A DNA stretch of 64,000 nucleotides from an uncultured Ruminiclostridium sp. (GCA_947629925.1 CANRFO010000002.1:62001-126000), one strand, 5' to 3'; shown: positions 32,597-41,742, counted from the stretch's first letter. Numbers and translations: made by a program. Notes: generated from the letters alone by a model not told the origin.

Positions 32597-35182
32597 TCAC
32601 GGCTCTTTTCCGCAGATAAGCTTTCCGCCTGAGTAGACCGCGATATTTTCCGCATTGTTGTGTGAGAGATCGTTGCCAAAGTCAAAGCTGCTCCAGTCGG
32701 CTTTATTAACTCTGCCCTGTATCCGCCAGACAGCTCCGTCGGGAAGCGTTCCCTCCCCGCAGGTTATTTTAAGTACTGTGTCACAGTTTTCGCCGCTCTT
32801 TTCAGAAAAGCTTCCCGTTACATTGCTGAGCGGGGTATAAGTCCCGCTGCTTTCCTGAACGGCGCTGTGGTCACAGGTAAAAGTAAGCTCGCTGCTCCCG
32901 TCCTTAGTGAAGAAATAATCAACTTCAAGCCCCGCAAGATCGACTGCTCTGCCGCTGTTGTTGGTTATCTCCATATTCAGGTTTATGGAATTTCCCGAAG
33001 CTGAGCCGTCGCCCGCAAGCGTTAAAGTAAGTCCGCCTGCGGAAGCGGAACCGCCTGTTACGGCAGGCTGTGAGACGGCTTCTGTCGTGCCGCTTGATGA
33101 AGCTGCGGCAGTGCTGTCGGCGGAGGTGACCACCGAAGCTCCCGCCTGCCCGTCAGGTTCGCTGCCGTCGACCAATTTTCCCCTGTCGTAAAGCGCCAGA
33201 CAGTCGACCTTGACTGCAGTACCCTGCTGTGAGCCGAGTTCCTGATAAGACGAGTCGTTGGACGGATCCCAAGCTCCCGCCGAGCTTATCCTAAACTGCA
33301 CCTCGCGCCTGTATGCGTCCTGCCCGCCGGGGTAAATAAGGCTGTCCGCAAACGTTACCTCAACGCAGTAAAGACCCTTGCTTTCGTCCCACGAAATTAT
33401 CCTGCAATCGGCGCTGCCCTGCGTGTAGCCCATTTTTACGCTTACAGCCGACGGGTCGGTTTCCGAGAGATCCATAAAATATCTGAGCGTAAGATTGCTG
33501 CACACTCTTGCGGGCCAGCCCGTTTTGTTGTAAACTATCGCCTTTATTTCGGTAAAATCATTTCCTGCCGTATTTACGCAGGCTTCTGTCTCAAATTCGT
33601 CCTCTATCGGCTCAACTGCGCCGAAATTCTTTATTGTCTGCCCGCCGTAAATGCCGTAAAGCTTGGCAAGCACGCAGGTGTACCCCGCGTTGTAGTCGCA
33701 GGCGACTTCGTTGTTTGTGTAGTTTGAGACCACGTCCTGATAGCCGTCGTTCGCGTCAGGTCCGCCCACCAGCGCTCCGTAAAGCGTATGACGCGCGACT
33801 GATGGAGTGTTCATATTGTCGCAGTAAGAACCCTGTGCATTTCTGTGATGAGGATTTACGGGATAATTTTCTCCGAAGCCGCAGACAAAGCTGCGTCCGC
33901 TGCTTCCGAGAGCATAGTCCGTCTGACTTACCGCAAAGTCAAAATAAATATCCTTCTTTTCATCGGGGCAAATATCGCTCTCGCTGTAACAAGCGGCTAT
34001 AAACGCCTGAGTCGTGGCGTATCTGAGGCTTCCCCATGTGTCCAGCCATGCAAGCCCCTTCGGGGTATAGGCGATCCTTTCGCCGTTATATCCTGTTGTC
34101 CAGAAATCAAGATTTTGCTCAAGATAATCGGAATACACGCTGTCGCCTGTTATTTCCGCGAGCCTGAGCGCGGCTCCCGTGGAAACGTCGTCCCAGCACA
34201 TAGCCCATTTATAGTTTCCGTTTGCGGAGGAAAATGCGGATCTTGCCGAAGAGAGCCAGCTTTCGTCATCCGTCGCTGTGTAAAGCCATGACCCCGCCCA
34301 CGCAAGCTCGTCGTAAAACCCGCTCCAGCTGTTGTAAAATCCGTTTGCGGCGGTGTAGCCGCTGTCGCTTTTTGTGCTGTCGGCAAAGGAGTAGAGCTGT
34401 TTTGCATGAGTAAGGCATTTTTCCGCGTAATCGGCGTCAATATCCCTGAACACCACCGCAGCCGCCGCCAAGGACGCCGCCGCTTCCGCGACCACTGTTG
34501 AGCCTGGGTTTGACATAGTGACCTTGTAGGAGGGTCTGTTCATCTGCATAACTTCGGGCGCGCCCCACCATGAGTGGTCGATATTTCCGTCCCCCACCTG
34601 ATAGTAGAACTCGTTTTCCGCGGTATGGCATTTTATAAGATAATCGTTTATCCACCGTATCGTATCCAGTATGTACTGAAGCTGACCGCTTTTTTCATAG
34701 CTGTCATAGTCTTCGTAAACGCTCCATGAGAGCATGGCTGCGGTATATGCCATGGGAAGGTTGAATTTAACGTTGTCCCCTGCGTCATACAGCCCGCCTG
34801 TAAGGTCAACGCCGTTGTCCGCGCCGTCATTCATTCCCGAATCGCCGCGCCAGTTCGTGCGCTCCTTGCCGCTGAGCTTTCCCGAACGCTGAAGCTCGTA
34901 AAATATCAGCGACTTCTGAAGCGCTTCTCCATAGTTGTACCTGCCTGTCTGAGGCGTTCCTTCGTATTCCGAAGCGTTTTCGGAAAGTCCGTCAATAGCT
35001 GCGGCGTGAACAGCGTCGTCATAGCTGCTTTCCGTTTCACTAATATCTGAGCCGAAGCTTTCTTCCGCAGCGGCTGACGTCGTTTCGTCCGATACCGCGG
35101 GCTTGACAGTATTGCTGCACCCGCACAGCCCCGCACATATCAGCAAAGCCGTGAAGCGAACAGCGATCCTTTTCATATCCAT
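32597..35182 (-). CDS. GH9 endoglucanase lipoprotein with two CBM3-like modules
   Basis: An 861-residue cellulase. The signal ends in the lipobox LCGC (Cys 22), so it should be tethered to the outer face of the membrane. An acidic Ser/Thr linker leads to a GH9 catalytic domain (about 78-520). That domain carries the DAGD motif (YDAGDNVKF), the His motif VNPHHRNA and the general acid Glu in NNEVACDYNAG. A CBM3c-type module that usually accompanies GH9 (about 545-680), a Ser/Thr/Ala linker and a second CBM3-like module (about 720-855) follow. There is no dockerin, so it is not a cellulosome part. Two possible starts, ATG 35182 and ATG 35176. Confidence 0.92.
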   Translation of the reverse strand: MDMKRIAVRFTALLICAGLCGCSNTVKPAVSDETTSAAAEESFGSDISETESSYDDAVHAAAIDGLSENASEYEGTPQTGRYNYGEALQKSLIFYELQRSGKLSGKERTNWRGDSGMNDGADNGVDLTGGLYDAGDNVKFNLPMAYTAAMLSWSVYEDYDSYEKSGQLQYILDTIRWINDYLIKCHTAENEFYYQVGDGNIDHSWWGAPEVMQMNRPSYKVTMSNPGSTVVAEAAASLAAAAVVFRDIDADYAEKCLTHAKQLYSFADSTKSDSGYTAANGFYNSWSGFYDELAWAGSWLYTATDDESWLSSARSAFSSANGNYKWAMCWDDVSTGAALRLAEITGDSVYSDYLEQNLDFWTTGYNGERIAYTPKGLAWLDTWGSLRYATTQAFIAACYSESDICPDEKKDIYFDFAVSQTDYALGSSGRSFVCGFGENYPVNPHHRNAQGSYCDNMNTPSVARHTLYGALVGGPDANDGYQDVVSNYTNNEVACDYNAGYTCVLAKLYGIYGGQTIKNFGAVEPIEDEFETEACVNTAGNDFTEIKAIVYNKTGWPARVCSNLTLRYFMDLSETDPSAVSVKMGYTQGSADCRIISWDESKGLYCVEVTFADSLIYPGGQDAYRREVQFRISSAGAWDPSNDSSYQELGSQQGTAVKVDCLALYDRGKLVDGSEPDGQAGASVVTSADSTAAASSSGTTEAVSQPAVTGGSASAGGLTLTLAGDGSASGNSINLNMEITNNSGRAVDLAGLEVDYFFTKDGSSELTFTCDHSAVQESSGTYTPLSNVTGSFSEKSGENCDTVLKITCGEGTLPDGAVWRIQGRVNKADWSSFDFGNDLSHNNAENIAVYSGGKLICGKEP

Positions 35183-35214
35183 TTATCAGAGCGGGAAGAC
35201 CCGCCTCTCCTTTC
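35183..35214 (-). promoter_or_regulatory. Cellulase leader: ribosome site separated from ATG by a hairpin
   Basis: On the minus strand, GAAAGGAG (35214-35207) is the only good ribosome site but ends 24 bases before ATG 35182. Between them is a stem GCGGG-TCTT-CCCGC (35204-35191). Folding would bring the site to normal distance from the ATG, or the stem could extend and mask the site. Confidence 0.5.
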
Positions 35215-35227
35215 GCTTTATGATTAA

Positions 35228-35256
35228 ATTATACCTCTTATGTCTTTCTATGTCAA
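35228..35256 (-). promoter_or_regulatory. Cellulase promoter
   Basis: Minus strand TTGACA (35256-35251), exactly 17 bases, TATAAT (35233-35228): a full consensus sigma-A promoter. Confidence 0.85.
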
Positions 35257-35313
35257 ATGTTTTATTTTTTGCATAACTGCTTGTATTTTCCTGCAAAAAT
35301 CCCTGTCCATCAC

Positions 35314-35342
35314 TTGAAAAGCGGAGCTTTCTATGATACAAT
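35314..35342 (+). promoter_or_regulatory. Promoter of the antiporter gene
   Basis: TTGAAA (35314-35319), 17-base spacer, TACAAT (35337-35342), giving a leader of about 60 nt. Confidence 0.65.
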
Positions 35343-35409
35343 ATTATAAACGCTTTTGTTTTCATCATCTGCTGTTTTTGCAGGAACTTTCGGAAAGGAG
35401 CAGGGCATT

Positions 35410-37014
35410 ATGGATATTTTTCTGCTGATAATCGCCGCGGTCATCCTTGTCTGTATTTTTGCCAACCGTGTTTCAGGGCGCTTCGGTATCCCTATGCTGC
35501 TCGTTTTCATAGCCGTGGGTATGCTTTTCGGTTCTGACGGCCTGGTAAAGATACCCTTTGAGGATTACAGCTTTGCCGAAACAGCCTGCTCTGTCGCGCT
35601 TGTTTTTATCATGTTCTACGGCGGCTTCGGGACAAACTGGAACAAAGCGAAGCCCGTTGCGCTGAAGTCACTGCTCCTGTCCTCTATCGGCGTTGTCTTT
35701 ACTGCTGTCCTGACGGGACTTTTCTGCTGTTTTGTACTTGGAACGGATATTATGTCAGGTATGCTGATAGGCGCCTGCCTCGGTTCCACCGACGCCGCTA
35801 CCGTATTTTCAATACTACGCAGCAAGCGCCTGAACCTGAAATACAACACCGCTTCTCTCCTTGAGGTGGAGAGCGGCAGCAACGACCCCTTCGCATATAT
35901 GATGACCATGATAATTCTTTCGATAATGCAGGGTCAGAGCGGTTCTCCCCTTGACATAGCCTATATGCTTTTTGCTCAGCTTGTTTACGGCGCCGCCTTG
36001 GGAGCGGTCATCGCTGTCGGTGCAGGAATCGTTTTCAGAAAATTCAGCTCGGTCATAGCAGGGCTTGAGCCTGTATTCATGGTAGCAGTGGCGCTGCTTG
36101 CTTACGCCGCTCCCGCCGCCATAGGCGGAAACGGCTACCTCAGCGCTTATATAGTGGGCATATATCTTGGCAACCTGTCCATAAGCGGCAAACGCAGTCT
36201 TGTTCATTTCTTTGACGGTGTGACAGGACTTCTGCAAATGCTGGTATTTTTCATGCTGGGACTTTTAGCTTTCCCGTCGCGGCTTCCCGAAGTCGTTGTA
36301 CCCGGTATACTTATCTCTTTATTTATGACGTTTGTTGCCCGTCCCGCCGCTGTTTTCGGCATACTTGCCCCGTTCCGCTGCAAGCTGAATCAGATGCTCC
36401 TTGTTTCGTGGGCAGGGCTTAAAGGAGTTGCCTCCATAGTTTTTGCGATAATGGCGTCAGCCGCCTCGGATTTTGAAAAGTATGACCTTTTCCATACGGT
36501 ATTTCTCGCGGTAATGTTCTCTCTCCTGCTTCAGGGCTCGCTTATCCCGTTTGCCGCGCGGAAGCTTAAAATGATAGACAACACCAACAACGTTCTCACC
36601 ACGTTCAACGACTATTCCGAGGAGCTTCCCGTGCAGTTCATACGTCTCAGCATAAACGAGGGGAACCGCTGGGACGGCAGGCAGATAAAAGACATCGACC
36701 TGCCGCCTGAAACGCTGATAGCGCTTATTATCCGCGACAAGACCCGCATAGTCCCGAAAGGCTTTACCGAGCTTAAAGCGGGCGACGTAGCGGTGCTTTG
36801 CGCGCCTGCCTGTGCCGATACGGTGGGGATAAATCTCACCGAGATAAATGTCACGCCTGAAAGCGTCTACTGCGGACTTCACCTTTCAGAGCTTCCTCCC
36901 GACAACGGACATCTCGTGGTTTTGATAAAGCGCGGCGAGCATGTCATAATCCCCCGCGGCAGAACGGTGTTCAAGCCGGGGGATATCCTTGTGATAAATT
37001 CCGCTGAGGAATAA
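35410..37014 (+). CDS. K+/H+ antiporter, CPA1 type with TrkA-C domain (CvrA/NhaP2-like)
   Basis: A 534-residue protein. Twelve to thirteen membrane spans form a Na/H-exchanger domain (residues 1-395), with the ligand motif region GACLGSTDAATVFSIL and EVESGSNDPFA (the ND pair of CPA1 proteins). Cytoplasmic TrkA-C-like domains follow to the end (about 415-534). Such transporters expel K+ in exchange for protons and protect cell volume and pH. Start ATG 35410 after GGAAAGGAGCAGGGCATT. Single-gene transcript divergent from the cellulase. Confidence 0.9.
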   Translation: MDIFLLIIAAVILVCIFANRVSGRFGIPMLLVFIAVGMLFGSDGLVKIPFEDYSFAETACSVALVFIMFYGGFGTNWNKAKPVALKSLLLSSIGVVFTAVLTGLFCCFVLGTDIMSGMLIGACLGSTDAATVFSILRSKRLNLKYNTASLLEVESGSNDPFAYMMTMIILSIMQGQSGSPLDIAYMLFAQLVYGAALGAVIAVGAGIVFRKFSSVIAGLEPVFMVAVALLAYAAPAAIGGNGYLSAYIVGIYLGNLSISGKRSLVHFFDGVTGLLQMLVFFMLGLLAFPSRLPEVVVPGILISLFMTFVARPAAVFGILAPFRCKLNQMLLVSWAGLKGVASIVFAIMASAASDFEKYDLFHTVFLAVMFSLLLQGSLIPFAARKLKMIDNTNNVLTTFNDYSEELPVQFIRLSINEGNRWDGRQIKDIDLPPETLIALIIRDKTRIVPKGFTELKAGDVAVLCAPACADTVGINLTEINVTPESVYCGLHLSELPPDNGHLVVLIKRGEHVIIPRGRTVFKPGDILVINSAEE

Positions 37015-37079
37015 GACCCCCTGCGGCGGATATTTTCCCTGATAATATGCGGGAGTGCATATTGCATATACGGACAAAC

Positions 37080-37115
37080 TAAAAAGCGGCATGATAATAT
37101 CATACCGCTTTTGAT
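37080..37115. terminator. Bidirectional terminator between antiporter and ispF
   Basis: AAAAGCGG..ATGAT / ATCAT..CCGCTTTT (37082-37112) with T-runs on both strands, between convergent genes. Confidence 0.82.
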
Positions 37116-37134
37116 TTTATACCGTCTTTAGCGC

Positions 37135-37599
37135 CTACTTTTCAAGCAGACAGACTGCGTGTGCGCCTGCCGCTTTTTCTCCCAGACCTGCTCCCTCCTC
37201 GGTAGTGGCTTTTACATTGACCTGCTGTACGCCGATCTTGCAGTGCTTGGCGATATTTTCTTCCATTTGCGGGATATATCCCGCTATCTTCGGCTTCAGC
37301 ATTATAAGGGTGCAGTCTATGTTTGAAACGATATACCCCGCTTTTCCTATCATCTCGGTCACCTTGTCCAGAAGCACAAGGCTTGAAATATCTCTGTACT
37401 GTTCGTTGCTGTCAGGAAAATGCCTTCCTATATCTCCCATTCCCGCAGCTCCGAGAAGCGCGTCCATTACCGCGTGTACCAAAACGTCTGCGTCGGAATG
37501 TCCCAGCAGCCCTTTATCGAACGGGATCTCCACCCCGCCTAAGATAAGCTTCCTGCCCTCCGCAAAAAGATGAACGTCATATCCGTGACCGATTTTCAT
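37135..37599 (-). CDS. ispF: 2-C-methyl-D-erythritol 2,4-cyclodiphosphate synthase
   Basis: A 154-residue IspF of normal length. It opens with the metal site GYDVHLF (Asp 8, His 10), then LGHSDADVLVHAVMDALLGA with the second metal His, and DIGRHFPDSN. The C-terminal half carries the VNVKATTEEGAGLG signature. It closes the cyclodiphosphate ring in the MEP route to isoprenoids. ATG follows GAAAGGAAACACT, 56 bases after pheA, and may be co-transcribed with it. Confidence 0.97.
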   Translation of the reverse strand: MKIGHGYDVHLFAEGRKLILGGVEIPFDKGLLGHSDADVLVHAVMDALLGAAGMGDIGRHFPDSNEQYRDISSLVLLDKVTEMIGKAGYIVSNIDCTLIMLKPKIAGYIPQMEENIAKHCKIGVQQVNVKATTEEGAGLGEKAAGAHAVCLLEK

Positions 37600-37655
37600 A
37601 GTGTTTCCTTTCAGACCGTTGAAAAGCTCCGAGGGACAGATCTTCTGTTCCCGTT

Positions 37656-38795
37656 TTATTTATCCTTATCCATATCTCTGTAATTTCCCAAAAACCGATA
37701 GTATCCGCAGTCGTTTTCCAGATTATACATAAGCTTCGTCACCGAGGGATTTTTGACGCTTCCCTCAAAATCAAGATAGAATATGAACTCAAAGCCTTCT
37801 GTCCCCGTTTTTCTTTTTATTCTCGGCGGCATGGGACGGCTCTCTATCTTGGTCAGGTTCAGCCCGCTGTAAGAAAATCTTGTGAGCAGTCGGTAAAGCG
37901 AGCCGCTGAGGTGGGGAAGGGAAAGGCAGAGGCTCACTATATCCGCGTTGTCGTTTATCTGCAGGGTCTTTGATATGACGATGAACCTTGTGAAATTTTC
38001 GTTGCTGTCCGCTATGTCCTTTTTAACAGTTTCAAGTCCGTAAAGCTCCGCGCAGTGCGCCGAGCAGATACAAGCGGTATCGCTGTCATTTCCGTTTGCG
38101 ACTTCTCTTGCTGCGATCGACGTATTCGGAGCGGTATCGGTGGAAAGACCGTTTTCCCTTATAAATCCCGCGCACTGGTGAAGCGCCTGCTCGTGGGACA
38201 GAACTTTTTTTATTTCCGCGTTCTTGTCTTTGGCGGCAAGGATATGTCTTACGGGAATGGAAAGCCTTCCGCATATGAACATATCGTACTGCTCCAAAAG
38301 GTCGTAAGTCCCGTCCACGCCTCCTGCGGTGGAATTTTCTATGGGGACCACGCCGTAGTCCGCTTCGCCTTTGTCCACAGCTTCAAAAACCTGTGCGAAG
38401 GTATCGTAGAACCTTATCTCCTTAGGAGAATCAAAAGCGTTTATGCAGGCTTCTTCCGAATAGCTTCCCGCTATTCCCGGGCAGGCTACAACAGGATCTT
38501 CCACAGCTTTTTCATATTTCACTGCTTTATATTCGGTGAGCTGTTCCTGCTGGAGACATTTGGATATATCCATTATCTGAGAGAAAAGCAGCTTTGAAGC
38601 GGCTTCAAGCCCTTTCGGAGCATTGTCAGCGGCTTTATCGAGGACCTGCTGTTCGCGCCCGCCCTGAAAGACGGGCAGACCGTTTTTCGCCTTGTATTCG
38701 GCTACCTGCCTGCACAGCTCCATGCGCTTTGCGAAAATATCAATAAGCTGTTTATCCAGCTTGTCTATATCTGTTCTGAGTTGTTCGATATCCAT
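37656..38795 (-). CDS. pheA: Bifunctional chorismate mutase / prephenate dehydratase
   Basis: A 379-residue P-protein. The AroQ chorismate mutase covers residues 1-85 (begins with a LRTDIDKLDKQLIDIFAKR helix). The prephenate dehydratase covers about 100-285 (ENSTAGGVDGTYDLL, then the catalytic NFTRFIVIS Thr-Arg-Phe). The ACT regulatory domain covers about 290-375, with the ESRP motif that binds phenylalanine. It converts chorismate to phenylpyruvate with expected feedback inhibition by Phe. ATG follows CAAGGAATCG. Confidence 0.96.
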   Translation of the reverse strand: MDIEQLRTDIDKLDKQLIDIFAKRMELCRQVAEYKAKNGLPVFQGGREQQVLDKAADNAPKGLEAASKLLFSQIMDISKCLQQEQLTEYKAVKYEKAVEDPVVACPGIAGSYSEEACINAFDSPKEIRFYDTFAQVFEAVDKGEADYGVVPIENSTAGGVDGTYDLLEQYDMFICGRLSIPVRHILAAKDKNAEIKKVLSHEQALHQCAGFIRENGLSTDTAPNTSIAAREVANGNDSDTACICSAHCAELYGLETVKKDIADSNENFTRFIVISKTLQINDNADIVSLCLSLPHLSGSLYRLLTRFSYSGLNLTKIESRPMPPRIKRKTGTEGFEFIFYLDFEGSVKNPSVTKLMYNLENDCGYYRFLGNYRDMDKDK

Positions 38796-38859
38796 TTAAA
38801 CGATTCCTTGTAAGATTTTTACAGTAAGGCGGAATTATATTCACCGCGTCTCCGAAGCA

Positions 38860-40737
38860 TCACCAGCCGAAGATACCGTTTTCCTCAGGTTCAGTATTAT
38901 CCTCCTGAGACAAAGTATCGGTTTCCTCTTCTGGAGGAAGAAGCCCTTCAAACGGCGGGAATACGGGAACGGTCGTGGAAGTTTCCTCGGTGGTCGTTAC
39001 GGGAGGTATCGCCACATATACGACTACCTCCTCGCTTTCCGCCACGTTCACCGATTCATTCGGCTCCTTGCTGCAGCGTATTACATTTCCTTCCTCCACC
39101 TCGGAGCTTTCTTCGTTTTCTATTCTGTACTTTATGCCCAGCTTGGTAAGCTCGGCGGTGTATTCGTCTGCTTTCATGCCTTCATATTCGGGCAGCGGCA
39201 CGTTTTCGGGACCCTGACTTACCACAACGTTTATTTCTGTTCCTGCATGTACTATCGTTCCGCCGTCAATGCTCTGGCTTATTATCTGACCCTTTTCATA
39301 TTCGGAGCTGAAATCATAGGTAGCGTTGAAAATAAGGTAGGAATATTGTGCGCTGTTGCTTACAGTGCTGAAGAAGCTTCCCTGGAAGTCGGGCAGCTGA
39401 TATCCTTCGGCGTTGCCTGATACAGGCGGCTCGGTAGCGATCTCAGTCTGCGACTGCGTACCTGTGACGTCAGGAGCGGGAGCGGTGGTCCTTGAAGCGG
39501 TGGTACGCTCAGGCTCAGGATCGTCCCCGTTGGAAGAGAAGATGAATATTGCAAGCAGGAATGCGATTATGATAATTCCCAGCGCAGCGGCGCCGACGAT
39601 AAATTTTATCTTGTCCTTGTCCGCTTTGCTCTTTTTGCGGGATTTTTTGGAAGATGCTTTCTTTGAGCTTGAACTGTTCTTTCCCTTTGAGGAAGAACTG
39701 CTCTTGCCCTTTGACGAAGCGGCTGAGGTCTTTCTTTCGGTGGGAACGCTCAGCTCCTTTGAGTATGTTTCGGCGGGCTTTGGCTGTTCAAACAGACGAT
39801 CCACAAGCTCGGTGACTGTGGAGATCCTGTCCTCTGCCTCAAGGCTCATGCCCTTGTTTATGACATACGAAACATTTCTCGGTATGCTGCGGTTTATGAG
39901 CATAGGTTCAGCCAGCGTATCGTCCTCAAGACGCTCGGTAGCGGACACGGGAGTTTGTCCCGTAAGGCAGCGGTAAAGCACCGCCGATATGCCGTACACA
40001 TCGGTCCAGCTTCCGTTTCTTCTTGTGCTTGAGTATTGCTCAGGGGGAGCGTAGCCGCTGAATACCTCGTAGCCTATTTCGCTGTCAGCCGTTCTTGCGG
40101 CGCTTATGGAAAAGCCGATGAGCCTCAGCTCATTTTTTTCGCTTATGACAATGGTAGACGTGCTTATGCCGCGGTGGATTATCCCCATTTCATGCAGCAG
40201 GCTCAGCGCCGTGAGCAGAGGCGGGAAAAGCTCCTTGACCTGTTCCCATGTCATAGAGCCGCCGATATTGTCCAGATAAGCTTTGAGCGTTATTCCGCCG
40301 ATATAGTCCATCACCGCGTAAGCCGTACCGTTTTCGCTGAAAACGTTCAAAACAGGCTGAACGCAGTGTATGTTGGTGGATTTCATGAGCGTTCTGTGAA
40401 GCTCGATAAATTCCGCCAGATATGTTTTGTACAGGGGGAGCTTGTCAGGTCTTACCGTAACGGTCTCGCCGTCTTTTTCCCTTACGCAGAGGGTATCGGG
40501 CATATATTCCCTTATAGTGACCTTTCGCTGGGCAATAAGGTCATAGCCGATATAAAGCACGGATTCGCCGCAGAAGCTCATTATGCGTCCCACTACATAG
40601 CGTTCCGCAAGCAGTGTCTTAGGCGCAAGATACGGACCGTTATATCTGTCAGTATCGTAATGTCCGCAGTTGGGGCAGCTGCCGTTTTCGTCAAGCTCGC
40701 TCATGCACCCCATGCATAGATTGGTTTCAGTGATCAT
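38860..40737 (-). CDS. Zinc-ribbon / pseudokinase / PASTA membrane protein
   Basis: A 625-residue protein. An N-terminal zinc ribbon (CMGCMSEL..CPNCG, residues 8-25) precedes a Ser/Thr-kinase-like domain (about 45-315). A Ser/Lys-rich linker, one membrane span (about 375-400) and about two PASTA domains (about 440-580) outside the cell follow, with an acidic tail. The kinase fold is clear (GYAPPEQYS...WTDVYGISAVLYRCLTG). However, catalytic HRD reads HRG, DFG reads GFS, the beta-3 Lys is Arg (VTIREYMP), and the Asn after HRD is absent. It should not phosphorylate and may act as a sensor or scaffold that binds wall fragments. ATG at 40737 has only a weak ribosome site. Confidence 0.85.
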   Translation of the reverse strand: MITETNLCMGCMSELDENGSCPNCGHYDTDRYNGPYLAPKTLLAERYVVGRIMSFCGESVLYIGYDLIAQRKVTIREYMPDTLCVREKDGETVTVRPDKLPLYKTYLAEFIELHRTLMKSTNIHCVQPVLNVFSENGTAYAVMDYIGGITLKAYLDNIGGSMTWEQVKELFPPLLTALSLLHEMGIIHRGISTSTIVISEKNELRLIGFSISAARTADSEIGYEVFSGYAPPEQYSSTRRNGSWTDVYGISAVLYRCLTGQTPVSATERLEDDTLAEPMLINRSIPRNVSYVINKGMSLEAEDRISTVTELVDRLFEQPKPAETYSKELSVPTERKTSAASSKGKSSSSSKGKNSSSSKKASSKKSRKKSKADKDKIKFIVGAAALGIIIIAFLLAIFIFSSNGDDPEPERTTASRTTAPAPDVTGTQSQTEIATEPPVSGNAEGYQLPDFQGSFFSTVSNSAQYSYLIFNATYDFSSEYEKGQIISQSIDGGTIVHAGTEINVVVSQGPENVPLPEYEGMKADEYTAELTKLGIKYRIENEESSEVEEGNVIRCSKEPNESVNVAESEEVVVYVAIPPVTTTEETSTTVPVFPPFEGLLPPEEETDTLSQEDNTEPEENGIFGW

Positions 40738-40868
40738 TGGGTATTCTCTTTTCCGTTCCGAATTTATTTATATACATAACTTTCTTTATCAGCTTTTTAA
40801 TACATACACATTTATTTTACTATAAAAAGGCGAATATGTCAAGTATAAGCGGCTGAAAACGGCATTTC

Positions 40869-40897
40869 TTGACAAATTTCTCCTCAGGTGCTATATT
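40869..40897 (+). promoter_or_regulatory. Promoter of the 109-residue protein gene
   Basis: TTGACA (40869-40874), 17-base spacer, TATATT (40892-40897). It makes any start before about 40904 impossible. Confidence 0.8.
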
Positions 40898-40946
40898 AAA
40901 AGCAGGATCTTCAACAAAACCGCAAAAGAACAGGAGGCGGGATAAA

Positions 40947-41276
40947 TTGCTTTTCAAAAAGAAAAACAAAGGCTGCATGACGGTGGAGCAGCTCAAAAAG
41001 CTTGATAAGACCGCGCTGAAATATGTCACCCGCCGCGACCCCGAAACTGCCGCTGAAATAAAGTTAGGCGACAGCGGAGCGGTGAACGTTGCAGATGACA
41101 AATTCACCATCGTCTGCTTCGGAAAGACGGTTTTTGAAGCTCCCCTGTCCGAAGTGAGAGCAGGCGAGCTTATGGATATGTCGGGCTTTACTGCTTCATA
41201 CACTGACAAAAACGGCGAGCATATCAGCGTTGTTGCAAAGTACACCGACGGTTCGGTTTCCCTTTCCCGCAGATAA
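40947..41276 (+). CDS. Small cytoplasmic protein, function unknown
   Basis: A 109-residue protein. TTG at 40947 lies 10 bases after GGAGG and is my choice; ATG 40977 is the alternative, without a site of its own. The N-terminus is Lys-rich (LFKKKNKGC) and the rest is predicted beta-rich, with a region KFTIVCFGKTVFEAPLSEVRAG. No family recognised. Transcribed from its own promoter, with no terminator before the SCP2 gene. Confidence 0.65.
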   Translation: MLFKKKNKGCMTVEQLKKLDKTALKYVTRRDPETAAEIKLGDSGAVNVADDKFTIVCFGKTVFEAPLSEVRAGELMDMSGFTASYTDKNGEHISVVAKYTDGSVSLSRR

Positions 41277-41290
41277 TTTGAGGAAAAAGG

Positions 41291-41320
41291 TTGACATTTG
41301 TCATATTGTTATGCTAAAAT
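41291..41320 (+). promoter_or_regulatory. Promoter of the SCP2 gene
   Basis: TTGACA (41291-41296), 18-base spacer, TAAAAT (41315-41320). Confidence 0.6.
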
Positions 41321-41355
41321 TAGCGTGAAATAAAAAAGAAAAGGACGAAAAAACA

Positions 41356-41697
41356 ATGACCTTTGACGAAATGGTAGGAAAAATAAAAAACCTCTGCGAC
41401 GGCGTAGAGCTTAAGGATTACAAAAAGCATCTTGCGGTGGAAGTCGCAGTTAAAGGCGAAGCCGAGGGTGTATTTTACATTGAAGTAAATGACGGCAAGG
41501 TGGACGTTCAGCCCTATGCCTACAACGACCGCGACATACGCTTTACCGCCACCGCCGAGAATTTTATCAAGCTGGCAGGCGGAAAGCTGGATCCCGTTTT
41601 CGCTTTCACCACGGGAAAGCTGAAGATAGACGGCGGTATCGACAAGGCCTTTGAGTTCAAAAAAGTAGTGGAAGCGATAAAAGAACAAAAAGGATAA
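41356..41697 (+). CDS. SCP2 sterol-binding domain protein
   Basis: A 113-residue single-domain protein of the SCP2 family, which binds lipids or other hydrophobic ligands in a tunnel. It shows the usual beta strands and the FTTGKLKIDGGIDKAFEF segment at residues 80-100. No membrane span or signal. Bacterial stand-alone SCP2 proteins have no settled role. ATG follows AAAAGGACGAAAAAACA; own promoter. Confidence 0.85.
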   Translation: MTFDEMVGKIKNLCDGVELKDYKKHLAVEVAVKGEAEGVFYIEVNDGKVDVQPYAYNDRDIRFTATAENFIKLAGGKLDPVFAFTTGKLKIDGGIDKAFEFKKVVEAIKEQKG

Positions 41698-41707
41698 AAA
41701 TTACCTA

Positions 41708-41736
41708 TTGACAAAAACAAGAAATTGTGCTATATT
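41708..41736 (+). promoter_or_regulatory. trp operon promoter
   Basis: TTGACA (41708-41713), 17-base spacer, TATATT (41731-41736). Transcription should start near 41743, about 355 nt before trpE. Confidence 0.8.
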
Positions 41737-41742
41737 ATTTAT

